Assembly (NCBI RefSeq): GCF_001698125.1
Contig: NZ_CP013854.1
Coordinates: 3,162,001 to 3,226,000 of the forward strand
Reading direction: 5' to 3'
DNA length: 64,000 nt
Source: Pseudonocardia sp. HH130630-07
GTDB lineage: Bacteria > Actinomycetota > Actinomycetes > Mycobacteriales > Pseudonocardiaceae
The notes beneath the pieces were generated by a model that had not been told where the DNA came from, searched no databases, and was given only the letters and a program-made list of their open reading frames with translations. Positions 19,797 through 28,643 of the stretch are shown piece after piece. Position 1 is the first letter of the stretch. Every line of letters begins with the position of its first letter. Position numbers and translations under genes: made by a program.

Positions 19797-21230
19797 TCAG
19801 CCGCCCAGCAGCGAGCCGGCTCCCTCGGTGACTCCGCCGAGCAGGCCACCGACCGGCTCGGTGACCGCCGACGCGGTCTCGCCGACGGGCTCGGTCACGG
19901 TGCCCAGCACCTCGCCGACCGGCTTCGTGACCTGCTGCAGCGGCTGGGTCTCGTCGGACCCGGACCCGGAGTCGGACGCCGAGTCGGAGCTGCTCCGGGA
20001 CGAGCGCGACCCGTCGTCGGAGTCCTTCTTCTTCGCCGAGGTGTCGAGCAGCCCGGTCACCGGCTCCGCGGCCTTCAGCAGCGGCCCGGTCAGCGGCTCG
20101 GTCGCACCGAGCACGGGCTCGGTCACCGGCGACAGCGCGCCGAGCACCGGCGTGGTGACGGGTTCGAGGGTGTCGGTCAGCGGGCGGGTCACCGGCTTCA
20201 CGGCGTCGGTGACGGGTGCGACGGCGCCGGTGACCGGCTCCAGCGCCCCGCCGAGAGTCTCCCCGACCGGCGCGGCGACCCGGGCGACGGGCGCGACCAC
20301 ACCGTCGCCGACGCTGCTCACCAGCGGGCGGACCGGCTCGGTCACGTCCTGCAGCGGCCCGGTGCGGCGGCTCTCGCCGCCGGAGCGGCCGGGCGAGGTG
20401 ACGGGCTCGAGCAGGTTCCCGGCCGGCTCCCGGTCCGGGTCGTTCAGCGCCTGCACGGGCGGCAGGCCGCCCAGGGGCGATCCGGTGGCCGTCGAGCCGC
20501 GGGGCGTGTCGGTGGTCTCCCGCGGCGCGGCGGCGGCCGCCGTCGTCGTGCGCTGGGCCGGGATGGCGCTCGCGGCGTCGGCGCCCGTCCCGGTGGAGAC
20601 CTCGCGCAGCGTGCTGCCGGCGGCGGACTCCTGCCCGAACGCGACGTCCATCCAGTCGTTCGCCCCGGGGGCGGTGGCGGGCACCTCGGGCAGCGGCGAG
20701 CTGAGCGCCACGGTGGCCGGGAGGTACTGCGCGGGCAGCGTCTCGGGGGCCGTGCTGCCGCCGGCCGGGAGCGCCACGCCGGGGAACAGCCCGTCGGCGG
20801 CGGCCTGGGCGTCGGAGTCGTGGGTCGCGGCCCCGTTGTAGAGCGCCGCGCCGAGCACCGACCCGGCGGCGACGAGCGCACCGGCGACCGCGCCGGCCCG
20901 GCGGCGCCCGCCGGCCGGCCGGGCGACCCAGACCGGGGCCTCCTCGGCGCCGGTGTCGCGGGGCTGTGGGAGCTCGATGTCCGGCCAGCCACCGGGCGTG
21001 CCCGCCGCGGCGACGTCGGCCCGGACGGTCGCGCCGGCGGCCGGGCCGCCCTCACGGCGGAGCAGGTCGCCCACGGACAGGACGGGACCGGTCATCGGCT
21101 CGGCTGCGTGGCGGGAGTCGCGTGCGCGGCCCGAGTGACGGGCCAGCAGCTCGGCGACGCTCACGACCTCACGGGGCCCGGTGGCGCCGGTGGCGCCGGG
21201 GAGCGGGGCTCCGGCAGGGGTGTCGTTCAC
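19797..21230 (-). CDS. Membrane protein with Val-Thr-Pro repeats
   Basis: The 477-residue product is not assigned to a named family. The N-terminal 105 residues are cytoplasmic and include the paired phrases VVSVAELLARH and VLSVGDLLRREGG, short helical motifs often seen in actinobacterial membrane anchors. One transmembrane helix at about 110-135 (AGAVAGALVAAGSVLGAAL) follows a basic cluster. The outer part ends in about 150 residues of repeats built on PVT-x2-V/L (EPVTGAVAPVTDAVKPVT and similar), interrupted by a Ser/Asp-rich linker. Such repeats suggest a wall-spanning or surface stalk. The GTG start at 21230 follows AAGGAGG. Confidence 0.7.
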   Translation of the reverse strand: MNDTPAGAPLPGATGATGPREVVSVAELLARHSGRARDSRHAAEPMTGPVLSVGDLLRREGGPAAGATVRADVAAAGTPGGWPDIELPQPRDTGAEEAPVWVARPAGGRRRAGAVAGALVAAGSVLGAALYNGAATHDSDAQAAADGLFPGVALPAGGSTAPETLPAQYLPATVALSSPLPEVPATAPGANDWMDVAFGQESAAGSTLREVSTGTGADAASAIPAQRTTTAAAAAPRETTDTPRGSTATGSPLGGLPPVQALNDPDREPAGNLLEPVTSPGRSGGESRRTGPLQDVTEPVRPLVSSVGDGVVAPVARVAAPVGETLGGALEPVTGAVAPVTDAVKPVTRPLTDTLEPVTTPVLGALSPVTEPVLGATEPLTGPLLKAAEPVTGLLDTSAKKKDSDDGSRSSRSSSDSASDSGSGSDETQPLQQVTKPVGEVLGTVTEPVGETASAVTEPVGGLLGGVTEGAGSLLGG

Positions 21231-21555
21231 GGCCGCACGTCCTCCTTCGGGTGTCGTCTCGACCCGGGAAGGTCTACCGGAACCTCCGCGCATTCCCAAG
21301 CGGTCACTGTCCGCTCGTCGTGGGTAACCCGATCAGGTGATTCCCGTTCATCGGTCGTATCCGACCGCTCGTCCGGCTCGTTGGTCCGGGAAGCAACCGG
21401 TGTGTGCCGACGACGTGGCGGAAAGGCCAGGTCGCTTCCCGTGATCATGCGCGCTGGGTCACAGTTCTGACGGTGACGGCGAATCGCCGAACGGTTGACC
21501 CGTCCGTGCGCCGTCGCGGAGAGCGACGGGTGGCGCGGCCGCGCCACCGCCCGGC
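21231..21555. other. Intergenic region between two minus-strand genes
   Basis: The 325 bases presumably hold the promoter of the Val-Thr-Pro repeat protein. On the minus strand there is an inverted repeat GGTCG-GATA-CGACC near 21355-21368 and an AAGGAGG ribosome site close to the start. No credible gene is visible. Confidence 0.5.
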
Positions 21556-21933
21556 TCAGCGGCCGCCGAGCCGGCCCCGGCCGAGCCGCAACAGCATCAT
21601 CGCGAGCTGGTGGCCCTCCGGGCCGAGATCGTCGAACCGGTCGAGCACGGTCATCTCGCGGCTGTAGACGATCCGCGGGCCACCCGCGGCCATCCGGGCG
21701 GCACCGATCCGCTTCGACACCTCGGTGCGCCGCAGGATGGCGTCCAGGATCTCGGTGTCCAGCCGGTCGATCTCCGAGCGGAGCCGGTCGATCTCGGCCT
21801 CGGCGCCGGCCGCCGGGCCGTCCGCGGCGGGCGCCGGTCCCGTGGTGCCCCCGGAGCCTCCGGTGCCGGGCGGCACCGGTTCCGTGGTGTGCGTCCCCTC
21901 GCGGGCGTCCGTGCCGGGTTCGGTCGCGGTCAT
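21556..21933 (-). CDS. Chorismate mutase, AroQ type
   Basis: This enzyme converts chorismate to prephenate for phenylalanine and tyrosine. The 125-residue product has a disordered Pro/Gly/Thr-rich N-terminus of about 45 residues. The helical AroQ domain follows: EIDRLRSEIDRLDTEILDAILRRTEVSKRIGAARM, with the usual Arg, Lys and Arg positions. It then reads RIVYSREMTVLDRFDDLG and ends LLRLGRGRLGGR, as in Rv0948c of M. tuberculosis. Such intracellular mutases are usually weak alone and are activated by DAHP synthase. The gene is divergent from pcrA as in M. tuberculosis. ATG 21933 has a GAGGAGA ribosome site. Confidence 0.9.
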   Translation of the reverse strand: MTATEPGTDAREGTHTTEPVPPGTGGSGGTTGPAPAADGPAAGAEAEIDRLRSEIDRLDTEILDAILRRTEVSKRIGAARMAAGGPRIVYSREMTVLDRFDDLGPEGHQLAMMLLRLGRGRLGGR

Positions 21934-21987
21934 GATCTCCTCGTCTCGATCGAGCGCCGGGTCGTCCGTGGGCCGAGGACACGCGAA

Positions 21988-22015
21988 CGCCCCGGGTCCT
22001 CTGGACTCCGGGGCG
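21988..22015. other. Hairpin in the chorismate mutase / pcrA divergent region
   Basis: CGCCCCGG (21988-21995) pairs with CCGGGGCG (22008-22015), and inside it GTCC with GGAC around TCT, leaving one bulged T. It lies 54 bases upstream of the chorismate mutase start and so within its likely leader. It could be an attenuator or a terminator for an unseen short transcript. Confidence 0.55.
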
Positions 22016-22187
22016 GCTGGGTTCCGTACTCAGACGGGCTGCGCAGCGGGTGCCGGAGGCCGGTACCCGTAGCGAAATCGCCTGTCCGTGTGCACGCAGT
22101 CGAGTGTAGACGACACGGTGTCCCGCGTCGTCGTCGTTCACCGCGGCCGCAGGAATGTCAGCCCCTCGGCGTACCGTGCTCGTCACA

Positions 22188-24641
22188 ATGAGTGCGCTGT
22201 TCGAACTTCCAGGTACGAGCTCGACGACCGAGCCGAAGACGTCGCGCGGGCGTCAGCTGCTGGAGGGGCTCAACGACCGGCAACGCGAGGCCGTGACCCA
22301 CGCCGGCTCCCCGCTGCTCATCGTCGCGGGTGCCGGCTCGGGCAAGACCAGGGTGCTCACCCACCGCATCGGCTGGCTGCTCGCCGAGCGCGGCGTGCAC
22401 CCCGGCGAGATCATGTCGATCACCTTCACGAACAAGGCCGCGGCCGAGATGAAGGAGCGGGTGGACGGGCTGGTCGGGCGCCGCTCCGGCCCGATGTGGG
22501 TCTCCACGTTCCACTCCATGTGCGTGCGGATCCTGCGCCGCGAGGCCAAGCACCTGGGCGTGCGCAGCGCCTTCTCGGTGTACGACGCGGACGACTCGCG
22601 CCGGCTGGTCGGCATCGTCGGGCGGGACCTGGAGCTCGACCCCAAGAAGTTCGCCCCGCGGGCACTCGCGGCGCAGATCTCGAACCTGAAGAACGAGCTG
22701 CTCTCGCCGGACGACGCGGCCGAGCGGGCCGGCACCGACCACGAGCGGCGCATCGCCGAGGTCTACGGGATCTACCAGTCCCGGCTGCGCCAGGCGAACG
22801 CGTTCGACTTCGACGACCTGATCATGGAGACGGTCTCGCTGCTGGACCGGATGCCCGCGGTGGCCGAGTACTATCGGCGACGGTTCCGGCACGTGCTGGT
22901 CGACGAGTACCAGGACACCAACCACGCCCAGTACGAACTGGTCCGCCAGCTGGTGCTGCCGGCGACCGAGAAGGCCCGCCCGGCCGAGCTGTGCGTGGTC
23001 GGCGACTCCGACCAGTCGATCTACGCGTTCCGCGGCGCGAACATCCGCAACATCATCGAGTTCGAGCAGGACTTCCCGGACGCACGGACCATCCTGCTGG
23101 AGCAGAACTACCGCTCCAGCCAGACGATCCTGTCCGCGGCGAACGCGGTGATCGCCCGGAACCCGGAGCGCCGGGACAAGCGCCTGTGGTCCGACGCGGG
23201 GGACGGCGAGCGGGTGGTCGGCTACGTCGCCGACAACGAGCACGACGAGGCGTCGTTCGTCGCCCGCGAGATCGACCGGCTGGTCGACACCGGCGAGTAC
23301 CGCAACAGCGACATCGCGGTCTTCTACCGCACGAACAACCAGTCCCGGGTCTTCGAGGACGTGTTCCTGCGGGTCGGGATGCCCTACAAGGTGGTCGGCG
23401 GCGTCCGGTTCTACGAGCGCCGCGAGATCCGGGACGCGCTGGCCTACCTGCGGGTGCTGTCGAACCCGGAGGACACGGTCAGCCTGCGGCGCATCCTCAA
23501 CGTGCCCAAGCGCGGGATCGGGGACCGGGCCGAGTCCGTCGTGGCGGAGTACGCGGAGCGGGAGCGCACGTCGTTCGCCCGCGCCCTGCGCACCGCAGCC
23601 GAGGAACCGGCGAGGCTGCCGGCACTGGCCACGCGCTCGCAGAAGAACATCGCCGGGTTCGTCCGGATGCTCGACGAGCTCGGTGAGCTGGTCGAGCGCG
23701 GCGACGACACCGCGGAGATCCTGGAGGCGGTCTACGGCCGCACCGGGTACGTGGAGGAGCTGCAGGCCTCCGAGGACCCGCAGGACGGGACCCGGATGGA
23801 CAACCTGGCGGAGCTCGTCACGGTCGCCCGTGAGTTCGCCGGGGACGCCGCGGTGGCCGACCTGGCGGTCGGCGGCGATCCGGACGCCGGAGGTGCGATC
23901 GGCTCCGGCCCCGGTCCCGACGCCGCGGGCCCGGACGCCACCGACGGTCCCGGCAACGACGACGACACCGACGCCGGGGCGCCGGAGCCCGGCTCGCTCG
24001 CCGCGTTCCTGGAGCGGGTCGCGCTCGTCGCCGACGCCGACTCGATCCCGGACGACGAGTCCGGTGTGGTCACGCTGATGACCCTGCACACGGCGAAGGG
24101 CCTCGAGTTCCCGGTCGTGTTCCTCACCGGCTGGGAGGACGGGGTCTTCCCGCACCTGCGGACCCTGGGGGACCCGAAGGAGCTGGCCGAGGAGCGCCGG
24201 CTGGCCTACGTCGGCATCACCCGGGCCGAGCAGCGGCTCTACCTGTCCCGGGCGATCGTGCGCTCGGCGTTCGGGCAGCCCAGCACGAACCCGGCGTCCC
24301 GGTTCCTCGACGAGGTGCCGCCCGAGCTCACCGACTGGCGGCGCACCGAGGAGCAGCTGGTGGCCGAGCGGCCGTCGGCGCCGGTGGGCCGGTTCGGCTT
24401 CGGCCGGTCGGGCGGCCGTGGCTCCGGTGACCGCGGGGACTGGAAGGTGCCCGAGCGCAGCCTCAACAACACCTCGCTGCAGCTCGACGTCGGTGACCGG
24501 GTCAACCACGACAAGTACGGCCTCGGCACGGTCGTCGCCTCGGACGGTGTCGGGCCGCGGGCGACCGTGACCATCGACTTCGGGTCCGGCGGGACGGTGC
24601 GGCTGATGCTCATCGGCGGCGTCCCGATGCAGAAGCTGTAG
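22188..24641 (+). CDS. pcrA: ATP-dependent DNA helicase PcrA/UvrD1
   Basis: This superfamily-1 3'-5' helicase works in nucleotide excision repair and replication restart. The 817-residue product has the Q motif (LLEGLNDRQREAV), Walker A AGAGSGKT (residues 47-54), TFTNKAAAEMKER, Walker B VDEYQDTN, GDSDQSIYAFRGA, the helicase motif LEQNYRSSQTI, and TLHTAKGLEFPVVFL near residue 640. An acidic Gly/Asp insertion at about 570-605 and a C-terminal RVNHDKYGLGTVV Tudor-like RNA-polymerase-binding domain follow. ATG 22188 gives an N-terminus like the mycobacterial protein; ATG 22155 is an alternative. Order matches Rv0948c-Rv0949. Confidence 0.95.
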   Translation: MSALFELPGTSSTTEPKTSRGRQLLEGLNDRQREAVTHAGSPLLIVAGAGSGKTRVLTHRIGWLLAERGVHPGEIMSITFTNKAAAEMKERVDGLVGRRSGPMWVSTFHSMCVRILRREAKHLGVRSAFSVYDADDSRRLVGIVGRDLELDPKKFAPRALAAQISNLKNELLSPDDAAERAGTDHERRIAEVYGIYQSRLRQANAFDFDDLIMETVSLLDRMPAVAEYYRRRFRHVLVDEYQDTNHAQYELVRQLVLPATEKARPAELCVVGDSDQSIYAFRGANIRNIIEFEQDFPDARTILLEQNYRSSQTILSAANAVIARNPERRDKRLWSDAGDGERVVGYVADNEHDEASFVAREIDRLVDTGEYRNSDIAVFYRTNNQSRVFEDVFLRVGMPYKVVGGVRFYERREIRDALAYLRVLSNPEDTVSLRRILNVPKRGIGDRAESVVAEYAERERTSFARALRTAAEEPARLPALATRSQKNIAGFVRMLDELGELVERGDDTAEILEAVYGRTGYVEELQASEDPQDGTRMDNLAELVTVAREFAGDAAVADLAVGGDPDAGGAIGSGPGPDAAGPDATDGPGNDDDTDAGAPEPGSLAAFLERVALVADADSIPDDESGVVTLMTLHTAKGLEFPVVFLTGWEDGVFPHLRTLGDPKELAEERRLAYVGITRAEQRLYLSRAIVRSAFGQPSTNPASRFLDEVPPELTDWRRTEEQLVAERPSAPVGRFGFGRSGGRGSGDRGDWKVPERSLNNTSLQLDVGDRVNHDKYGLGTVVASDGVGPRATVTIDFGSGGTVRLMLIGGVPMQKL

Positions 24642-24766
24642 GGCTCCGCCCGGGGCACGTGACCGCGTGCCGGCCCGTCCGGCCGTGTTCTGGCTCGCAC
24701 CGGTTTGCGTGTGCCGTGGCGGCACGGTTTCTCATGGGTCCAACGACCTGAGAGGAGACCGTTCGC

Positions 24767-26011
24767 ATGTCCACCGCGACCGATCCGTCCGGCGGCGCCG
24801 CCGTCCTGTCCGCCCCGACCCCGGTGTCCCGGCGCGCGCTGGCGCCGGATCTGGCCCGGGGGCTGATGCTGCTGTTCATCGCACTGGCGCACGTGCCCTG
24901 GTTCCTCTACACCTCCGAGGTCGGTGCCACCCTGCTCCACCCGGCGGAGGGTGGCCTCGCCGACCGGATCGCCCAGTTCATCACGATCGCCGGTGTCGAC
25001 GCCCGGGCGTACCCGCTGTTCGCGCTGCTGTTCGCCTACGGGATCGGGCAGATGTACAGCAGGCAGGTCGCCGGGGGCACCTCGGTCCAGGGGGCGCGGC
25101 GGCTGCTGCGGACCCGCAACTGGTGGATGCTGCTGTTCGGCCTGGTGCACGCCGCGCTGCTGTGGCAGGGCGACATCCTGGGCACCTACGGCCTGATGGG
25201 GCTGATCATGGTCCCGCTGTTCCTGAACCGCAGTGACCGCGTCCTGAAGGTCTGGATCGGCGTGCTGCTCGGTCTGGGCGCCCTGGTCGCGGCCGGTATG
25301 ACGGCGCTGTCGGTGCTGTTGTCGGCCCCGGGGGGCATCCCGGCCTCCGCGCGGCTGCCGATCGCCGAGAGCAGCTACCTCGCGTCGATCCCGCTGCGCC
25401 TGGTCCAGTGGCTGCCGACGCTCGTGACGCCGTTCGTCATGTTCGTGCTGCCCGCGGCGTTCCTGGTCGGCCTGCTGGCCTCGCGGCACCGGATCCTGGA
25501 GGAGCCGGCCCGGCACCTGCCGCTGCTGCGGCGGGCCGCGGTCGCCGGGCTGGCCGTCGGCTGGGGTGCGGGGGCGGTGCAGGCGCTCGTGCACGTCGGG
25601 GTGCTGGACGTCGGCACGGTCGATCTCTCGCAGGTCCACGCCTACACGGGCTTCTTCGCCGGCATCGGCTACGCGGCGCTGTTCGCCCTGATCGCGCACC
25701 GGATCACCACCCGGGGGACGACGCCGCTGCCGGCCCGGGCGCTGGTCGCCCTGGGACGGCGCTCGATGAGCGGTTACATCGCCCAGTCGGTGATCTGGGC
25801 GGGTGTGCTGGCCGCCTCGGGTATCGGGCTCGGCGCGCACCTCACGAGCGCCTCGGCGATGCTCGTCGGTGTCGCGGCGTGGATGGTGACGGTCGTGGTG
25901 GCGTACGCCATGGACCGGGCGGGGGTGCGGGGGCCGGCCGAGACCGCGCTGCGCTCACTCACCTACCGCTCGATGCGCCGGACCGCGGCACGGGCGGAGA
26001 CCTCGGCGTGA
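24767..26011 (+). CDS. DUF418 (YeiB-family) membrane protein
   Basis: This 414-residue multi-helix membrane protein of the DUF418/YeiB type is of unknown function. It has the family opening RALAPDLARGLMLLFIALAHVPWFLY and about ten transmembrane helices. GARRLLRTRNWWMLLFGLVHAALLWQGDIL, which contains the conserved His and GDIL, is present, as are the late family motifs GRRSMSGYIAQSVIW and MDRAGVRGPAETALRSLTYRSM. The ATG start follows GAGAGGAGA. It is not present at this site in M. tuberculosis. Confidence 0.88.
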   Translation: MSTATDPSGGAAVLSAPTPVSRRALAPDLARGLMLLFIALAHVPWFLYTSEVGATLLHPAEGGLADRIAQFITIAGVDARAYPLFALLFAYGIGQMYSRQVAGGTSVQGARRLLRTRNWWMLLFGLVHAALLWQGDILGTYGLMGLIMVPLFLNRSDRVLKVWIGVLLGLGALVAAGMTALSVLLSAPGGIPASARLPIAESSYLASIPLRLVQWLPTLVTPFVMFVLPAAFLVGLLASRHRILEEPARHLPLLRRAAVAGLAVGWGAGAVQALVHVGVLDVGTVDLSQVHAYTGFFAGIGYAALFALIAHRITTRGTTPLPARALVALGRRSMSGYIAQSVIWAGVLAASGIGLGAHLTSASAMLVGVAAWMVTVVVAYAMDRAGVRGPAETALRSLTYRSMRRTAARAETSA

Positions 26012-26057
26012 CCGTCGCCCGGGGGCCGGTGGACACCACCGCCGGCTCCCGGCGGCG

Positions 26058-26720
26058 TCAGTCGTCGTCGCCGTCTCCGCTGTTGCCGCGGTCCTCACGG
26101 TCGCTCCCCATCGGCGTCGCCGCCGACTCCGCGGGGGTCAGCACCTCGACCGAGGTGAACAGCCCGGAGGCATCGACGGCGACCGTCCCCGGCCCGGGGG
26201 CGGCGCAGGCCGTCGGGCACTCGGTGGACCCGAACAGGGTGAGCCCGCTCAGCTCGGCCCGGGTCCCGTCCGGGACGACGACGCGCACCGAGCCGAACAG
26301 CGACCGCGTCTCGACCCGGTCCTGGCCGGGACCGACACCGACCGTCCGGGAGCTGAACACCGCGGCACCGTCCTGCGCGGTCAGCAGCTCGGAACCGCCC
26401 CAGACCGCGGCGGCCACGAGGGCGACGGCGCCGAGCACGCTCCCGACCGACCGTGCGGCCGTGGCCGCGAGATCGGCGGCCCGGGACCGCGGTGCGGGCT
26501 CCGCGGCCACCGGCCGGGTGAGGTCACCGCCCGCGGGGAGGTCGCGGGTCAGGGGCGCGAGGTCCGCGCGGGTACGCGCCGCCCAGACCAGGGCGGAGCG
26601 CTCCTCGTACTCCTCGAGGGAGAGCCTGCCCTCGCCGTGGGCACGCTGCAGGACGTCGTCGACCGCCCGGCGATCGGCGTCCCCCACCCGGATTTCGGAC
26701 CCGTCCGTCACACGGGCCAT
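26058..26720 (-). CDS. DUF1707 membrane protein
   Basis: The 220-residue product begins with a DUF1707 domain (RVGDADRRAVDDVLQRAHGEGRLSLEEYEERSALVWAARTRADLAPLTRDLP), a short helical module common in actinobacterial membrane proteins. One transmembrane helix lies at about 95-112. The outer part has short beta repeats VETRSLFGSVRVVVPDGTRAELSGLTLFGS and VAVDASGLFTSVEVLTP, resembling the LiaF/toastrack type. It may report on envelope state. It sits directly downstream of the M23 peptidase stop (13-base gap), so the two probably share a transcript. Confidence 0.8.
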   Translation of the reverse strand: MARVTDGSEIRVGDADRRAVDDVLQRAHGEGRLSLEEYEERSALVWAARTRADLAPLTRDLPAGGDLTRPVAAEPAPRSRAADLAATAARSVGSVLGAVALVAAAVWGGSELLTAQDGAAVFSSRTVGVGPGQDRVETRSLFGSVRVVVPDGTRAELSGLTLFGSTECPTACAAPGPGTVAVDASGLFTSVEVLTPAESAATPMGSDREDRGNSGDGDDD

Positions 26721-26733
26721 TCTGCCGGTCCGG

Positions 26734-28113
26734 TCAGGCGTCGCGCCCGCCGGTGGCGTTCCCGACGTCCAGGCCCCGCTCGGTCAGCCAGGGCAGCGGG
26801 TTCGTCTTGCTGCCGTCGGACTGCCAGATCTCCAGGTGCAGGTGCGGGCCGGTGGACTGGCCGCGGTTGCCGACCTCGGCGATCTCGTCGCCGGCGCGGA
26901 CCTCCTGGCCCGCCTCGACCAGCGAACGGTTGATGTGGCCGTAGACCGACTTCGTCCCGTCCGCGTGCTTCAGCACGACCCACATCCCGAAGCCGCTGGC
27001 CGGCCCGGCCTTCTCCACCACGCCGTCGGTCAGGGCGAAGATCGGGGTACCGATCGGTGCGGCGAGGTCGATGCCGTAGTGCTGCACACCCCAGCGCGCG
27101 CCGAAGCCGGAGGTGAACCGGCCCGCGGTCGGCATGACGAGTGCGTCGCCGTCGTAGAGCACGGCTTCGGGGGCCCCGTGCGACATCGCGCCGGAGATCG
27201 CCTGCTCGACCTTCGCGGCCTGCTCGCCCATCCGGGCGGCCTTGGTGAGGCTGGCGACGTCGACCTCGGTCGTCTCGTCGAGGTTCGGCAGCGACGCGGC
27301 CTGGGGCGCGAGCTGCTCACCCCCGATCGCCGAGGTCACGGCCGGCGCGGTGGTGTCGGCCGGCCGCGGGTCGGCGGAGACCGGGAGCATCGCCGAGGCG
27401 GACAGCCGCGAGTAGGAGTCCTCGACAGCATCGTCGCCGCTGAGGACGGGGATGCCGAGCGCGCCGGCCATCGTCTGGCCGGCCGCGACGAGCGCGCCCC
27501 CGGCCGCGGCGGCCACCGTCACGCGGGTGCGGTGGCCGGTGGCGGGGGTGCGGGGGAGCCGGTGCGCACCGGGCGCCGGCGGATCCGCGGGGGGCAGCGG
27601 GGCCGCCACGATCTCGGGGACCGGATCCGGAGTGCGGCGCGCGGGTGCCGTCCGCGGTGCGGCGGGACGGGCCCGGCCGGCCGGCGGTGCGGCCGTCGTA
27701 CGACCCGGGCGGTGCTCGGCGGGTCCGGTGCGCGCGGGACGGGACGGGCGGGCGTCGCGCTGAGGTCCGGCCTGCTGCGGCCGGGGGACGGCCCGGTGAC
27801 CGGTCACGGGCTGTGCACGGTCGCCGTCGCGGGGCCCGCTGACGGGGCGGCGGGCGGTGGCGTCGTGCTGTGGGCGGGCCTCGGGCGCACGGCGGTCACG
27901 GGACGCGGCCGGCCGGGTACGCGCCGGCTGCCCGGAGGCAGCGGGCGGCGGCACCGGCCGACGCCGGTCGACGCCGGCGGGAACGCGGGTACGCGGTACC
28001 GACGACGGAGGCGCCGGGTACCGGTGGACGCCCGCGGTGTCCGGCACGTCGGGGGTCGTGCCGGGGCGGGACTCCGGTCGGACGGCGCCGCTGGGGGAGC
28101 GGTGGCGCGCCAA
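26734..28113 (-). CDS. M23-family peptidoglycan endopeptidase
   Basis: M23 (LytM) metallopeptidases cut peptide cross-links in the cell wall. The 459-residue product has a long Arg/Pro-rich cytoplasmic N-terminus, one transmembrane segment at about residue 205-225 (VTVAAAAGGALVAAGQTMAGALG), a helical stalk, and a C-terminal M23 domain. In that domain H345YGID349 and the GPHLHLEIW motif near residue 425 supply the zinc ligands and catalytic His. Order matches Rv0950c. The start is uncertain. TTG at 28113 with GAAGGGCAGG upstream is preferred, because upstream codons lack conservation and run through the promoter region of sucC. Confidence 0.82.
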   Translation of the reverse strand: MARHRSPSGAVRPESRPGTTPDVPDTAGVHRYPAPPSSVPRTRVPAGVDRRRPVPPPAASGQPARTRPAASRDRRAPEARPQHDATARRPVSGPRDGDRAQPVTGHRAVPRPQQAGPQRDARPSRPARTGPAEHRPGRTTAAPPAGRARPAAPRTAPARRTPDPVPEIVAAPLPPADPPAPGAHRLPRTPATGHRTRVTVAAAAGGALVAAGQTMAGALGIPVLSGDDAVEDSYSRLSASAMLPVSADPRPADTTAPAVTSAIGGEQLAPQAASLPNLDETTEVDVASLTKAARMGEQAAKVEQAISGAMSHGAPEAVLYDGDALVMPTAGRFTSGFGARWGVQHYGIDLAAPIGTPIFALTDGVVEKAGPASGFGMWVVLKHADGTKSVYGHINRSLVEAGQEVRAGDEIAEVGNRGQSTGPHLHLEIWQSDGSKTNPLPWLTERGLDVGNATGGRDA

Positions 28114-28299
28114 GACCTGCCCTTCTGGGTGTTCAGGTCGCCCGGACCGTCCCGCGGTGGTCGTCGGAGTGGGGCTCCGCGGGGATGGCGCCGTTCGGGG
28201 GTGGCGCCGACCACCGTGATCGGTCCGTGACGTGGACGGCTCGACGGTAACGCGGGAGTCGCGACGCGGCAACGGCGGGTCGTCGCCCGGTTCCGGACG

Positions 28300-28315
28300 G
28301 TCGATGATCATCGAC
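28300..28315. promoter_or_regulatory. Perfect 16-bp palindrome
   Basis: GTCGATGATCATCGAC is self-complementary over all 16 bases and lies about 190 bases upstream of the M23 start. The core ATGATCAT recurs at 46.39 kb. It is likely a dimeric regulator site; the regulator is unknown. Confidence 0.55.
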
Positions 28316-28468
28316 GACCGGTACGCCGCGGACGTCGGCCGGGCCGTCCGCACGGTTATCCCGCTCACAGTGGGGCGCGGGAGACGTGCGGGACGGTGCG
28401 TCCCCGCTGCCCTCCCGGTGGCGCCCGTCACTCGGACGGCCCATCTGAATCGAACACTGTGGCGACAG

Positions 28469-28484
28469 GGTGACTGCTGTCACC
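28469..28484. promoter_or_regulatory. CRP/GlxR-like palindrome upstream of sucCD
   Basis: GGTGACTGCTGTCACC is a perfect 6-4-6 palindrome and contains GTGA-N6-TCAC, the core of actinobacterial CRP/GlxR sites (TGTGA-N6-TCACA). It lies 33 bases before the TAGGCT -10 box, overlapping the -35 side, so it could repress or activate sucCD. Confidence 0.45.
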
Positions 28485-28643
28485 GGCCCAGGTCAGGACC
28501 GGTGGGACCGGTCTGGCTAGGCTCCCCGACGCAGCACGACGGACGTCCGCGACCGCTGCCGCCTCCGGTGTGCGGGGCGCGTCCGGGAGCAAGCACCGGG
28601 ACGCGCCGGTCGCGGTGAGAGCGAAGTGGAGCGGGAGAGCCGA

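Larger units (their letters stand above)
28114..28643. other. Divergent M23 / sucCD control region
   Basis: The 530 bases have no supportable gene. They contain a 16-bp perfect palindrome (28300-28315), a GTGA-N6-TCAC palindrome (28469-28484) and a -10 box TAGGCT (28518-28523) reading toward sucC, which would give a leader of about 115 bases. Confidence 0.6.

Noticed and set aside
25408-28230. A 940-codon plus-strand frame over DUF418, DUF1707 and M23
   Set aside because: It crosses three real genes in the wrong frame or strand and has no recognisable domain.
28114-28431. c-di-AMP (ydaO-type) riboswitch upstream of the M23 peptidase
   Set aside because: Such riboswitches often precede wall hydrolases in actinobacteria, but the conserved ydaO core sequences were not seen on the minus strand here.
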